The notes: generated from the letters alone by a model not told the origin. A DNA stretch of 50,480 bases from Acholeplasmataceae bacterium UBA5769 (GCA_002418725.1 DIER01000008.1:2621-53100); one strand, 5' to 3'; shown: positions 7,816-17,017, counted from the stretch's first letter. Program-made: numbers and translations.

Positions 7816-10800
7816 GCTCTTCCTCCTTAATCTTCTTCCAGTTCAATGCTGCATAAATGGTTGGGACAACCACCAAGGTTAAGACGGTACCATAAAGGAG
7901 ACCACCAATCGCAGTAATCGCCATCGGTTGAAGTAACTCTGAACCTTGACCAAAACCTAAAGCAAGCGTGAACAACCCTAAAATCGTCGTTAAAGCCGTC
8001 ATGAAGATGGGTCTTAATCTTGTTTTACCTGCAAGTACAATCGCTTCCTTGAGGCCATGACCTTGGTTTCTTAAAATGTTGATATAGTCAATTAAAACAA
8101 TACCGTTATTGACAACAACACCCACTAAGATGATGAGTCCCATGATGGATACAAGTGATAAGTAACTACCTGTAATAAGAAGTGCAGCCATACCACCTGT
8201 GAATGCTAGTGGAATGGTGGATAAGATAATGAGTGGATAGACAAGAGATTGGAACTGTATCGCCATAATCATATAAACAAGTAAAACTGCGACTAAGGCA
8301 GCGAGTGATAACTCACTTACAGCTTTTAAAATCTCTTCAGATTCACCTTCTAAAGTCACGTTATAACCACCACCATAAGTCGTGTAATCTGAACTTCCAA
8401 GATAAGCGTTGACAGCTTCTGCGACTTTCGTTCCTACAAGTGTCACGTTATAACCATCCATGATTTCAGCTGTCACATTTAAGTAACGATTGGTCCCATC
8501 GGTATTGATAACTGCGAAACCTGTGATTTTTTCAATGGACGTTACTGAAACAAGTTCATTTGTGTCATAAAGTTTACTTGACGCTAAAGACATTAGCGTG
8601 GGATCTGCTGAAAATGGATCAAGGACGATCGTTCCCCCGCTCACTTTTAAAAATGGATTAACCACCAACACAATGGGCATACCTGGAACATAATCAGGTA
8701 ACATCATGTTAGGTACATAAATACCTTGTCCTGAAGTTGAGACATAAGTATCAATCATCGTTTGTGTTTGACGATCAAAAAGCATGATACCAGAAAGGAA
8801 TGTTTCATAATCACCAAAGAGTGCGAAACTAAACCCACCTGAAATAGTTTCATTTGGTAAACTGATCTTGTAGTTGATGCCTTCAATATTGACATCGATG
8901 GTTTGTGTAGAACCTAAATCACCAAGATTTGTGTATAAATAATTGATGGAGTTTAAGACATCTTGCTGGGTTAGACCAACCATGATGGCTTTATCAAGGT
9001 CAACGGTCACTTTGACAGAGTCAGCGCCTTTAGTGATCCCGCCATCAATTTTTGTGACACCTTCGATATTGCTTAAGATTGCGGTTAAGTCATTCGATAT
9101 ATCTTCTAAAGTTTCTAAATCATACCCAGATACTTTGATATTTACCCCTTGAGCGCCACCTAATCCTGCAGTGGAATTTTGTGTATCCACAGAGATCTCA
9201 ACAATGTTTGTTTCACTTAATCCTTCAACCTGATCAAAATCAAATGCTGCAAGGAGTTCTGTTAATTCTATGGCATACCAGTTGGTTGAATTTTGTCTGC
9301 TGTCTTTCAAATTAACTGTCATAGATAGATTCGATGAACCTGTTGAAAACATCATTCGACCAAAACCACCGCCACCACCAATCGATGCTGAAACGGTTTC
9401 AACATCATCTATCGTTCTCAACTCTTCTGTTAAAACATCTGCAAACAACGCTTTAGCCTCAAAAGGTGTTTGAGAGGTGAACGATACGTTGATTGAAATC
9501 GAACCTTCATCAGACTCAGGTAACAAAATGAATCCTTTTGCAGCAACCGCCCAAACAGTTCCACCTAAAATGAGAAGAACAGTGATCAAAGTCACTAACT
9601 TATGATGAATCGTCCAAACAACTGATTTTTCATATACACGTTTGATACTGGAAATTAATTTCCCCTCTTTTTGTTCCTTTTGGTCAGAAAGCATGCGTGA
9701 TGCCATCGTTGGAACAAGCGTTAAAGCGATGAAAAGTGATGCACCTAATGAATATGCAATCGTTAATGCCATACTGATAAAAATCTCAGCAATAAAACCT
9801 TCAATGAAGAAAATAGGTAAGAAAACAGCAGCTGTTGTTAACGTTGATGCCGTAATCGCACCCGTGACTTGTTTCGCACCGAGAATAGCGGCTTCCTTCT
9901 TAGATTTCCCTTCACCAATCATACGGTAAATGTTTTCGATAACAACAATCGCGTTATCAACGAGCATCCCAATCCCTAAAGCGAGACCACCCATGGAAAC
10001 GAGATTTAATGAAACGTCCGTAAAATACATCAACATAAACGCTGCGATCACCGAGATTGGAATCGCTAGACCAACAATCATGGTTGGTTTAATATCTTTT
10101 AAGAAGATAAATAAAACGACGATGGCTAAAAGTGCACCAAAGATGATATTTTGCAAGACAGAACTGATCGATTGATTGATGTATTCCCCTTGATCAAGCA
10201 AAATGGTATAATGCGCACTACTGCCTTCTCTTTCCATGATGGTATCCAGTTTGGTAATGATATTCTTGGAAACTTCAGTAATACCATAGTCAGATTGTTT
10301 TGTGAATGCAACTTGAATACCTTGAATGCCATTGATCTTCGAATAGACATTGGTATTTGCATTCACATAACGAATACCATCTTCTTTGACCAAATCTTTA
10401 ATTCGAATAATGTTGCCACCTTGAAAGATAATGGGAAGATTTTCTATGTCTGATAAGGAGTTTGGTTTATCACCTAAATAGAGCATGCGGATTTCACCGC
10501 TGTCCAGTGCAACACCAACCAAACCACCAACATTTTGATTTTCAATGATTTCTAAAACAGCCTGATGTGTTAAACCATATGTTGCAATCACTGTAGGATC
10601 TAAATCAATCTCTAAAAGAATATCTGCAGCACCAGAAACACTCACATCTGCAATACCAGGAATTGCTTGCAAATCTAGAAGTAAATCGCGATTAATCCAT
10701 TCTGTATTGAGAATGAGCGCTTCTTCATCTGTTAAAGATGCATCATAATCTCTAAAAAGGGTGATGGTCATCACAGGTAACATGTCTGGACTAATCCTTA

Positions 10801-11173
10801 AGATACGGGTATTTCCCACGCCATCTGCAAACGAGACATTGTTGATTAGTTCTCTGAGTTCAATGACGACACTATCCATATTTGCTGATTCTGCAAAAGT
10901 AATAATGGAAATACCAAAGTTTTCATTTGAAATGGAGCGAACCTCTTGGAAATTGCCAATCGTAGAAACAACCGACTCGATCGGTTTGGCAATATCTGCT
11001 TCCACACGTTCGGGAGAAGCTCCAACATAATCTGTTACCGTAACAACAAAAGGTAATTCAATTTCCGGGAACAGCGTTAAAGGGAGTCTCGTCACCGAAA
11101 AAACCCCTAAGACAATAATAATTAATATACCCATCAACACCGTGATTGGTTTACGTACACTATAAGAACTCAT
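7802..11173 (-). CDS. RND-family efflux permease (AcrB/SwrC-like)
   Basis: The 1123-residue inner-membrane pump has one helix near the N-terminus (ITVLMGILIIIVLGVFSV), a long extracytoplasmic loop, a block of helices from about residue 340 to 490, a second long loop, and a final block from about 965 to 1110. This is the duplicated RND plan with 12 helices. GMLVDNAIVVIENI in the middle block corresponds to the TM4 proton-relay motif. It probably uses the proton gradient to export hydrophobic compounds. No membrane-fusion or outer-membrane partner lies nearby, as for Gram-positive SwrC. The start at 11173 follows AGGAGGAATT. It leads a two-gene operon with TetR. Confidence 0.95.
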   Translation of the reverse strand: MSSYSVRKPITVLMGILIIIVLGVFSVTRLPLTLFPEIELPFVVTVTDYVGASPERVEADIAKPIESVVSTIGNFQEVRSISNENFGISIITFAESANMDSVVIELRELINNVSFADGVGNTRILRISPDMLPVMTITLFRDYDASLTDEEALILNTEWINRDLLLDLQAIPGIADVSVSGAADILLEIDLDPTVIATYGLTHQAVLEIIENQNVGGLVGVALDSGEIRMLYLGDKPNSLSDIENLPIIFQGGNIIRIKDLVKEDGIRYVNANTNVYSKINGIQGIQVAFTKQSDYGITEVSKNIITKLDTIMEREGSSAHYTILLDQGEYINQSISSVLQNIIFGALLAIVVLFIFLKDIKPTMIVGLAIPISVIAAFMLMYFTDVSLNLVSMGGLALGIGMLVDNAIVVIENIYRMIGEGKSKKEAAILGAKQVTGAITASTLTTAAVFLPIFFIEGFIAEIFISMALTIAYSLGASLFIALTLVPTMASRMLSDQKEQKEGKLISSIKRVYEKSVVWTIHHKLVTLITVLLILGGTVWAVAAKGFILLPESDEGSISINVSFTSQTPFEAKALFADVLTEELRTIDDVETVSASIGGGGGFGRMMFSTGSSNLSMTVNLKDSRQNSTNWYAIELTELLAAFDFDQVEGLSETNIVEISVDTQNSTAGLGGAQGVNIKVSGYDLETLEDISNDLTAILSNIEGVTKIDGGITKGADSVKVTVDLDKAIMVGLTQQDVLNSINYLYTNLGDLGSTQTIDVNIEGINYKISLPNETISGGFSFALFGDYETFLSGIMLFDRQTQTMIDTYVSTSGQGIYVPNMMLPDYVPGMPIVLVVNPFLKVSGGTIVLDPFSADPTLMSLASSKLYDTNELVSVTSIEKITGFAVINTDGTNRYLNVTAEIMDGYNVTLVGTKVAEAVNAYLGSSDYTTYGGGYNVTLEGESEEILKAVSELSLAALVAVLLVYMIMAIQFQSLVYPLIILSTIPLAFTGGMAALLITGSYLSLVSIMGLIILVGVVVNNGIVLIDYINILRNQGHGLKEAIVLAGKTRLRPIFMTALTTILGLFTLALGFGQGSELLQPMAITAIGGLLYGTVLTLVVVPTIYAALNWKKIKEEEHADR

Positions 11174-11205
11174 AATTCCTCCTGTAAGACTCAGTCATAT
11201 ACCGA

Positions 11206-11221
11206 CCGACCGTTCGGTCGG
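11206..11221 (-). promoter_or_regulatory. GC-rich palindromic operator of the RND-TetR operon
   Basis: CCGACCG-TT-CGGTCGG, two perfect 7 bp arms with a further overlapping CCGACCG repeat on one side. It sits just downstream of the promoter -10 box, within the expected 5' untranslated region. The composition and symmetry are typical of TetR/AcrR operators and stand out against AT-rich surroundings. Confidence 0.85.
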
Positions 11222-11230
11222 ACACTATTG

Positions 11231-11259
11231 ATTATATCAACGTCTTTATCAATGTGCAA
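11231..11259 (-). promoter_or_regulatory. Sigma-A-type promoter of the RND-TetR operon
   Basis: On the minus strand TTGCAC (11259-11254), a 17 bp spacer and a perfect TATAAT (11236-11231). Confidence 0.85.
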
Positions 11260-11310
11260 CAAACTTGCCTTATCTTGTGAAATCATGTGACTGATGAGAC
11301 GAGTGACATC

Positions 11311-11332
11311 AAAAAAGGACCTCGTAAGGTCC
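11311..11332 (-). terminator. Terminator of the LemA-TPM operon
   Basis: On the minus strand GGACCT-TACG-AGGTCC followed by six T, a few bases after the TPM stop. Confidence 0.92.
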
Positions 11333-11337
11333 CTAAA

Positions 11338-12153
11338 TTAACGTCTTCTTCTAAAAATACCCATACCACCAGATGAACCACCGCCACCTTTATTCTTAAG
11401 TACAACGCCGCCACCTCCAATGAAAAGGAAGATGAGGACACCAATGATGGCACTCCACCTATCGGTTGATGTTGAGAAAGGAGAAAAGAGATATACAAGA
11501 AAAGAAAGCGGCACATGTGAACTATCCTCACTGACATCTGGATGTTTTGCTAAGTATTCCTTATAAACTTCCATATCATAGTCGAATGACAGGTAACCAT
11601 AGGCATCGATGTAGATTGCACTTAAAAGCTCGTAAACCATCTGCATGACTAAAACATCAAGTTCTTCATCCGATGTTTCATCGTAGAGCGTACTATCCAC
11701 TATCAAACCTAACTGAGTCGGTGTTAAGTACTGTTCCATGCGATACCCTACTTCAATTTGTGTTTCAGCAAGCACAAGGTAATCTATCTCATCGACGGTT
11801 TCCTCTGTAAAAAACATGATGACCAGCAATCCCATATCGTTTTTCCCAATTTCCCATTGTCTAAAAATCGCTGTTTTGTCATAGGATGCAATGTCACTAA
11901 CATTATCGACGACAAAGGTTGCAACCACGAGTTGTGCTCCACCATCGACTTCATTTTCTGTTAATGCATAAAGTCTTTCACCTTCACGTGTTATGGAAGA
12001 TCTTGTCGCTTGATATAAGATATTTGCATAGTCGTTGATGTAATACTGATTAGTTGGGTTGGGATACTTATCTTTTTGACATCCAAAAAGGATGAGCGCA
12101 AGCCCAACCCATAAGAGGATGAATAATTGTTTTTTTGCGATATGTCTAATCAT
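11338..12153 (-). CDS. TPM-domain (YgcG-like) membrane lipoprotein
   Basis: The 271-residue protein begins with a short basic stretch, a hydrophobic signal and a lipobox ending LILFGC, so it should be exported and lipid-anchored. A TPM domain follows (residues about 30-165; YINDYANIL near its start, then GAQLVVATF and NDMGLLVIMF). The C-terminus has a transmembrane helix (SAIIGVLIFLFIGGGGVV) and a Gly-rich, Arg-ending tail, the usual layout of TPM proteins. The start at 12153 overlaps the LemA gene by 8 bp and has no ribosome site, implying translational coupling; upstream in-frame ATGs would spoil the signal peptide. TPM proteins often pair with LemA; the joint function is unknown. Confidence 0.85.
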   Translation of the reverse strand: MIRHIAKKQLFILLWVGLALILFGCQKDKYPNPTNQYYINDYANILYQATRSSITREGERLYALTENEVDGGAQLVVATFVVDNVSDIASYDKTAIFRQWEIGKNDMGLLVIMFFTEETVDEIDYLVLAETQIEVGYRMEQYLTPTQLGLIVDSTLYDETSDEELDVLVMQMVYELLSAIYIDAYGYLSFDYDMEVYKEYLAKHPDVSEDSSHVPLSFLVYLFSPFSTSTDRWSAIIGVLIFLFIGGGGVVLKNKGGGGSSGGMGIFRRRR

Positions 12154-12718
12154 TGAACACAATGACGGGCACATCTGCTGCACCATCATTTATTTTCCAA
12201 TAATCGAGTTCTTTTTCAAATCCAAATAATGACGCGTACAAAACACGGGGAAATGTACGAACGGCTGCATTGTAACTTTGAACAGCTTCATTATAGTCAC
12301 GTCTTGCTACAGATAATGCAGACTCCATCGAAGAGATTTCATCAATCAACGCATAATAACCAACATTTGCTGTAATCAACGGATTATCCTCAACAACAAG
12401 CAGAACGTCTGTAAATGCAATCGCTTCTGCTGCATCTGCTGCAATCAAATCCTCCATGGACTGTGCGGCATTGTATGCTTGACGTGCTGCAGTAATCGCA
12501 TTATAAATATCTTCTGCATGATCTTGTAATCCATTAACAGCTGCTAAAATTTGACCGATTTTGTCATGTCTTTCTTGTAGACGATTTTCAACTTGTGCAT
12601 ATTTCCCGTCAATGTTTGTATCTAATCTGACGAGCCCGTTATAACCTGTCATGAGCATAATCCCCATAACCACAACAATAAATCCTGCAATTCCTAAACC
12701 GAGATACTTTCTCGCCAT
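12146..12718 (-). CDS. LemA-family membrane protein
   Basis: The 190-residue protein has an N-terminal transmembrane helix (LGLGIAGFIVVVMGIML) followed by the LemA hallmark YNGLVRLDTNIDGKYAQVE and a long helical domain with RRDYNEAVQSYNAAVRTFP, also typical of LemA. It is probably anchored with its helical domain outside the cytoplasm. The start is one of two adjacent ATGs (12721 or 12718) after GGAGGG; the second has better spacing. A strong promoter lies 60 bp upstream. It is the first gene of a two-gene operon with the TPM lipoprotein. Confidence 0.9.
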   Translation of the reverse strand: MARKYLGLGIAGFIVVVMGIMLMTGYNGLVRLDTNIDGKYAQVENRLQERHDKIGQILAAVNGLQDHAEDIYNAITAARQAYNAAQSMEDLIAADAAEAIAFTDVLLVVEDNPLITANVGYYALIDEISSMESALSVARRDYNEAVQSYNAAVRTFPRVLYASLFGFEKELDYWKINDGAADVPVIVFND

Positions 12719-12782
12719 CATAACCCTCCGTTTATTTGATATGTTTAAGCTAAATATGCCATAAAAGATGATATTTGTACTC

Positions 12783-12811
12783 ATTATAGGCCTATCTTTA
12801 GTAATTTTCAA
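12783..12811 (-). promoter_or_regulatory. Promoter of the LemA-TPM operon
   Basis: On the minus strand TTGAAA (12811-12806), a 17 bp spacer and a perfect TATAAT (12788-12783). Confidence 0.85.
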
Positions 12812-12834
12812 CATTTTTATCTCCATCACATATG

Positions 12835-12857
12835 AAAAAAAGGCTTTCGCCTTCTTC
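12835..12857 (-). terminator. Terminator of the ABC exporter gene
   Basis: On the minus strand AAGGC-GAAA-GCCTT with a GNRA tetraloop and a seven-T tail, just past the ABC stop codon. Confidence 0.88.
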
Positions 12858-12865
12858 TCATGACA

Positions 12866-15175
12866 TTATTCAGTTCTAAGAGCAACCACTGGGTCTTTTC
12901 TAGCTGCAATACCACTAGGAATTAACCCTGCAAGTAATGTTAATACCGTCGATAAGAGAATTAGACTCAACGCATGCGTGATCATTAGAGAAGAAAATCC
13001 AGCAACCCCAATTAAGTTTTCAATGATGATGTTGATAGGAATGTTTAAAAGTTGTGCAACCAAAACACCAAAGAAACCAGAGGTTAAACCAATAAGTAAC
13101 GTCTCGGCGTTAAAAATACGTGAAATATCTTTCTTTCTCGCACCTAAACTTCGCATAATACCAATTTCTTTTGTTCTTTCAACAACAGAAACATACGTAA
13201 TGATTCCAATCATCACCGATGACACAACAAGTGAAATCCCAGCAAAAGCGGCCAAAATGATGGTAATCGTGTTGATTAAAGACGAAATGGTTGATGATAT
13301 TTGTTCTGCAAGATCGGTATATACAATCGTATCAACTTCAGCTTTATTCACATTATATAAGTCGATATATGCCTTAATTTGATCTTTATTGTCAAATGAT
13401 TTTGGATAAATTTGAACACCTGTGGGTGAATCATCGCCACCAATTTGACGCATCACCTGCGCATAAGTAAGTTGAACATTGAAAGGTTGTCCGCTCAAAA
13501 CATTGATTGTTGGTTGGTTGATTTGAGTTTGAACGATGGCTGAATCTTTTGCTAAACGCAATATCTCATCCGTAAGCGCTGTGGTATATCCAATCCCTGT
13601 ATTAAGCAGTTCAGAAGACGATTCCTCTTTGACCCTTAATATACCTGTGATGGTTATGGCTGTTGATTTTTCAGATTGATACATCGCTTCATAATCGGTT
13701 GATGGAACAAAGGTTGATCCTAAGAGTGTATAAAAATCATCGTTATGAACAACTTTGAAACTTTTTCCGATAAAGTCATCAAATGTGTATGTTTCATCAA
13801 CTGAGATACCCAAAGCATTTAAAAAATTAAGATTTAAACGATTTTGACTATCAACAACTAAAACAATCTCTTGAAAATTGCTTGGATATGTTCCAGAAAG
13901 AAGATCATACTGAGACAAAATGAAAGCTGAATTATCGGGCAACTCCGAAAAATAGCGATTGGATCCAAAGAAACCACTTGTTGACTGTGTCGTCACACGG
14001 ATGTAATTACCCGCATTTGTTTGATCCACAATGTTAAGTGAAACAGCTCTTGTATAACTGATGGTATTGTAATAACTTGGATCCATTTGAGCTAAATATG
14101 CCATGAAGTCTTCTGTAATATGGTTGATGTGAATGGTCTGTGATGCTTCAGAATCGTAGGCGTAGAGTATGTTTTCATCAGGAAACTCATTTTCGATGGG
14201 ATCTCCAAAAGGTGTTCCTGCAGGAGGACCAAATGAATCCGTTTCAACGATAGCGTTAATCGTTATAGGAAACCCAGCTAAAGCATCACTTTGTAAATTG
14301 TTGGTATACGTCGTCATGCCACTTGAAATGGACAAAACAAGGGCGATACCCACAATACCGATACTTCCAGCTACCGAGGTTAAAATTGTTCTTCCCTTTT
14401 TGGTTAGTAAATTTTTAAAACTCGTTTTAATTGCTGTCAGATATGACATAGATGTTTTTTTGTTTATCAGTTTTTCTGTCTTGTTAATATCTTGGGGTTG
14501 TACAGGTCTACTGTCTTCAACCACCTTACCATCGACAAGTTTGACAATTCGATCACTGAAACGTTCTGCAATCTCACTGTTATGAGTAACCATGATGACC
14601 AATCGATCCTTCGATATTTTTTGAATAAGCTGCATGATTTGATGCGATGTCTTGCTATCTAATGCACCCGTGGGTTCATCAGCCAATAGAATCTTAGGAT
14701 TATTGACAAGTGCACGTGCAATAGCAACCCTTTGCATCTGTCCTCCTGATAGTTGATTAGGGCGTTTCTTTATGTGATCTTTTAAACCCACTTCTTCTAA
14801 AACCTCAGTTGCACGATCTCTTCTTTCTTTTGCTGAAACACCTGATAATCTCAAAGCCATTTCAACATTATCCAAGACAGAAAGGTGACCAATAAGATTA
14901 TAACTTTGAAAAACAAACCCAATGGTTGCGTTTCGATAAGCATCCCAATCTTGATCTTTAAAGTTTTTTGTTGATTTCCCATCGATGAGTAAGTCACCAC
15001 TTGTATAACGGTCAAGTCCACCAATTAAGTTGAGCATGGTTGTTTTTCCAGATCCTGATTGACCCAAGATAGAAACAAACTCGTTATTTTTAAATTCTAA
15101 ATCAATGCCATTCAATGCAGGAAATGGTTGTCCTGCAACAACATAACTCTTTTTGATATTGACTAATTGAAGCAT
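12866..15175 (-). CDS. MacB-type ABC transporter: ATPase fused to FtsX-like permease
   Basis: In this 769-residue protein the first 230 residues are a LolD/MacB-class nucleotide-binding domain with Walker A GQSGSGKT, signature LSGGQMQR, Walker B ILLADEPTGALDS and the switch MVTHN. After a linker, one transmembrane helix near residue 265 leads to a large extracytoplasmic domain (about 290-625), then three helices that include the FtsX motif RTKEIGIMRSLGARKKDI. MacB-class proteins are mechanotransmission exporters of peptides, antibiotics or lipoproteins; the substrate here is unknown. The ATG at 15175 is 7 bp past AGGAGG, while the upstream in-frame TTG at 15181 is too close. It is a single-gene unit with an extended -10 promoter. 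Confidence 0.93.
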   Translation of the reverse strand: MLQLVNIKKSYVVAGQPFPALNGIDLEFKNNEFVSILGQSGSGKTTMLNLIGGLDRYTSGDLLIDGKSTKNFKDQDWDAYRNATIGFVFQSYNLIGHLSVLDNVEMALRLSGVSAKERRDRATEVLEEVGLKDHIKKRPNQLSGGQMQRVAIARALVNNPKILLADEPTGALDSKTSHQIMQLIQKISKDRLVIMVTHNSEIAERFSDRIVKLVDGKVVEDSRPVQPQDINKTEKLINKKTSMSYLTAIKTSFKNLLTKKGRTILTSVAGSIGIVGIALVLSISSGMTTYTNNLQSDALAGFPITINAIVETDSFGPPAGTPFGDPIENEFPDENILYAYDSEASQTIHINHITEDFMAYLAQMDPSYYNTISYTRAVSLNIVDQTNAGNYIRVTTQSTSGFFGSNRYFSELPDNSAFILSQYDLLSGTYPSNFQEIVLVVDSQNRLNLNFLNALGISVDETYTFDDFIGKSFKVVHNDDFYTLLGSTFVPSTDYEAMYQSEKSTAITITGILRVKEESSSELLNTGIGYTTALTDEILRLAKDSAIVQTQINQPTINVLSGQPFNVQLTYAQVMRQIGGDDSPTGVQIYPKSFDNKDQIKAYIDLYNVNKAEVDTIVYTDLAEQISSTISSLINTITIILAAFAGISLVVSSVMIGIITYVSVVERTKEIGIMRSLGARKKDISRIFNAETLLIGLTSGFFGVLVAQLLNIPINIIIENLIGVAGFSSLMITHALSLILLSTVLTLLAGLIPSGIAARKDPVVALRTE

Positions 15176-15204
15176 ATTCAATCCTCCTCATGTTAAGCAA
15201 TTCG

Positions 15205-15213
15205 ATTATAGCA
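15205..15213 (-). promoter_or_regulatory. Extended -10 promoter of the ABC exporter
   Basis: On the minus strand TGCTATAAT, the TGnTATAAT extended -10 element, 30 bp before the ATG. No good -35 hexamer is seen, as expected for this class. Confidence 0.7.
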
Positions 15214-15288
15214 CCAGTCCACCCTAGATACTTAAAAAACGATTTTTTCTTAATATTTCACACCACAAAAACATAATGTGCATTTCGC

Positions 15289-15317
15289 TTGATTTTATTT
15301 CGAATTCGAAATATAAT
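15289..15317 (+). promoter_or_regulatory. Promoter of the FMN reductase gene
   Basis: TTGATT (15289-15294), a 17 bp spacer and a perfect TATAAT (15312-15317). Confidence 0.85.
15297..15312 (+). promoter_or_regulatory. Perfect 16 bp palindrome (operator candidate) in the promoter spacer
   Basis: ATTTCGAATTCGAAAT is a perfect palindrome filling the spacer between the -35 and -10 boxes, an ideal position for a repressor of MarR, HxlR or similar type. No such regulator is encoded in the window. Confidence 0.7.
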
Positions 15318-15350
15318 CGAGATATTAATCTATATAAGGAGTGTTTAACA

Positions 15351-15896
15351 ATGAACAATAACTTAAAAATCGGCATTATTACCGGAAGTACACGTGAAGG
15401 AAGGGTATCACCGCAGGTTGCAGCATGGGTCAAGAAACTCGCTGACGAAAGAAAAGATGCAACTTACGACATCCTTGATATCAAAGAATATCAATTACCT
15501 TTTGTAGGTGAATCAGAAGACCAAACAAACGTCTTAAGATGGAACGAGACATTAAGTCAATATGATGGGTTTGTCTTTGTTGTTGCTGAATACAACCACA
15601 GCATCACAGGTGCACTCAAAAATGCTCTTGATAGTGCAAGAGATCCCTGGAACAACAAAGCCGCAGGTATTGTATCCTATGGATCAGTAGGAGGTACAAG
15701 AGCCGCAGAACACTTACGCGGAATTTTGGGTGAACTCCAAATTGCTGATGTCAGAACACATGTTGCATTATCCATGTTTACAGATTTTGAAAACTGGTCC
15801 ACATTTAAACCTCAAGAACTTCATTTAACTAACGTAGAACTCATGCTTGATCAACTCGTTAAATGGTCAAAAGCACTACGTACTGTAAGATCTTAA
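15351..15896 (+). CDS. NAD(P)H-dependent FMN reductase (flavodoxin-like fold)
   Basis: The 181-residue protein matches the usual length of the NADPH-dependent FMN reductase family. The start at 15351 follows AAGGAG. The FMN phosphate loop is GSTREGR (residues about 12-18), and the EYNHSITGALKNALD segment (near residue 83) and SYGSVGG (near 110) are the other flavin-contacting blocks. Such enzymes reduce free flavin, quinones or azo compounds and are often part of electrophile or oxidative stress defence. The operator-like palindrome in its promoter supports inducible expression. It is a single gene; the next gene on this strand, the ferredoxin, has its own promoter. Confidence 0.92.
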   Translation: MNNNLKIGIITGSTREGRVSPQVAAWVKKLADERKDATYDILDIKEYQLPFVGESEDQTNVLRWNETLSQYDGFVFVVAEYNHSITGALKNALDSARDPWNNKAAGIVSYGSVGGTRAAEHLRGILGELQIADVRTHVALSMFTDFENWSTFKPQELHLTNVELMLDQLVKWSKALRTVRS

Positions 15897-15964
15897 ATTG
15901 AACACACGCAATTAACAAATTTATCCCACAAAATCAACGAATTTGCTCCAGTAGGTTGTTTTTC

Positions 15965-15992
15965 TTGACAAGTTTAGTTAAAATACTAATAT
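15965..15992 (+). promoter_or_regulatory. Promoter of the ferredoxin gene
   Basis: Consensus -35 TTGACA (15965-15970), a 16 bp spacer and TAATAT (15987-15992), 25 bp upstream of the ATG, with GGAGGT between. Confidence 0.8.
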
Positions 15993-16017
15993 ACGACACG
16001 TATGGAGGTTAATAACG

Positions 16018-16185
16018 ATGCCAAGAAGAATTACTGATGTTTGTATCGCTTGTGGCGCATGCCAAGCAGAATGCCCAGTAGACTGCATCTCTGAAGGTGA
16101 CATCTACGTTATTGATGAAGATATCTGTATCGACTGCGGTGCATGTCAAACCGTTTGTCCAACGGATGCAATTATCGAAGTTTAA
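16018..16185 (+). CDS. Small 2x[4Fe-4S] ferredoxin
   Basis: This 55-residue protein carries two classic CxxCxxCxxxCP cluster motifs: Cys9, 12, 15, 19 and Cys37, 40, 43, 47. The size and spacing are those of clostridial-type bacterial ferredoxins, low-potential electron carriers in the cytoplasm, for example for pyruvate:ferredoxin oxidoreductase. The start has a strong GGAGGT site and a consensus promoter, and a terminator follows closely, so it is a stand-alone, probably highly expressed gene. Partner enzymes are not in the window. All eight ligands are intact. Confidence 0.97.
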   Translation: MPRRITDVCIACGACQAECPVDCISEGDIYVIDEDICIDCGACQTVCPTDAIIEV

Positions 16186-16197
16186 TGATGAAGAAAT

Positions 16198-16221
16198 AAA
16201 AAGGAGCTCCGGCTCCTTTTT
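16198..16221 (+). terminator. Bidirectional terminator between ferredoxin and TerB-like gene
   Basis: AAAAAGGAGC-TCCG-GCTCCTTTTT, 10 bp stem with A-rich and T-rich flanks, serving the ferredoxin on the plus strand and the TerB-like gene on the minus strand. Confidence 0.92.
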
Positions 16222-16255
16222 GTTTATCTTATATTCTTTTTTATGGTTATATGGA

Positions 16256-17017
16256 TTAATTAATCGCGGATTCCGCTCTAAAAAGTTCATAATACTCGAT
16301 ATGTTCGTTGAATCGCAGTCTTGCACTTTGGAGTAGTTCTTCAAAATCAAGATGGAAATGAGCAATGATTGGAAAAATGAATTCATACTCTTGTTCAGCA
16401 ATCTTAAAATCTGCGATTGAGATTAACAAGAGTTCTTCAACAATACGTCTTACGGCATGCTTACTCATCGAAAAAACGGCGTGATAGAGTGCTTCTTTTG
16501 GAATTTTATAAAGCACAACTTCGTTGGGGTCAACACCAATCATGCTACAAAGGACAATCAACATTTGAACTTCACTCTGCGTGATGATACCGTCCGCTTC
16601 AGCCACATAATGGGCTAAAACAATTAAGATCACTTGATCCAGTGGTGTTAAATCACTCATCTTATTCATGCTTAAATAAAAGTGTCGATATTGCAAATCA
16701 TCCATCGCTTTCAATTGTTTTAAAAATGAAAGTAATTTATCTTCCTTACGTTCATGTGTCTGATCCATACTCATCAAACTATAACTCATGTGAAGAATTT
16801 CTAAAAGTTTCTCATCGGTTAGCTGTTGTATAATGTCTTGAAAAGAATCATCATTTAACTTCGCAACATCAGTTAAATCTACCTTAATGCTTTTGGCAAG
16901 CATCCATACAAGATTTAACTCTTCATAACTCACTTTTCTGTCTTCTGAAATCACAGCATTCAAAAAAGCGATGACTGCACATTTTTCTTCATAGGTATAG
17001 GTTTCCATCAAAGCCAT
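16256..17017 (-). CDS. TerB-like (tellurite resistance B fold) protein
   Basis: The 253-residue, all-helical, acidic protein appears to hold two TerB-like halves. The first contains AVISEDRKVSYEELNLV (residues about 16-32) and the second AEADGIITQSEVQMLIVL (about 135-152), the acidic helix-loop-helix pattern of TerB proteins. No signal peptide or membrane segment is seen. Function in this family is unclear; some members take part in metal or stress responses. The start at 17017 is chosen because AGAGGTG precedes it and a promoter ends 20 bp upstream; the longer frame to 17107 would run back through that promoter and a terminator. Confidence 0.75.
   Translation of the reverse strand: MALMETYTYEEKCAVIAFLNAVISEDRKVSYEELNLVWMLAKSIKVDLTDVAKLNDDSFQDIIQQLTDEKLLEILHMSYSLMSMDQTHERKEDKLLSFLKQLKAMDDLQYRHFYLSMNKMSDLTPLDQVILIVLAHYVAEADGIITQSEVQMLIVLCSMIGVDPNEVVLYKIPKEALYHAVFSMSKHAVRRIVEELLLISIADFKIAEQEYEFIFPIIAHFHLDFEELLQSARLRFNEHIEYYELFRAESAIN

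Noticed and set aside
14169..14585. 138-codon plus-strand frame inside the ABC exporter gene
   Set aside because: Antisense to a conserved, complete exporter and without a ribosome site.
15897..15960. Terminator after the FMN reductase
   Set aside because: Only weak, short pairings (CAAC...GTTG before a T run) are present; not strong enough to list.
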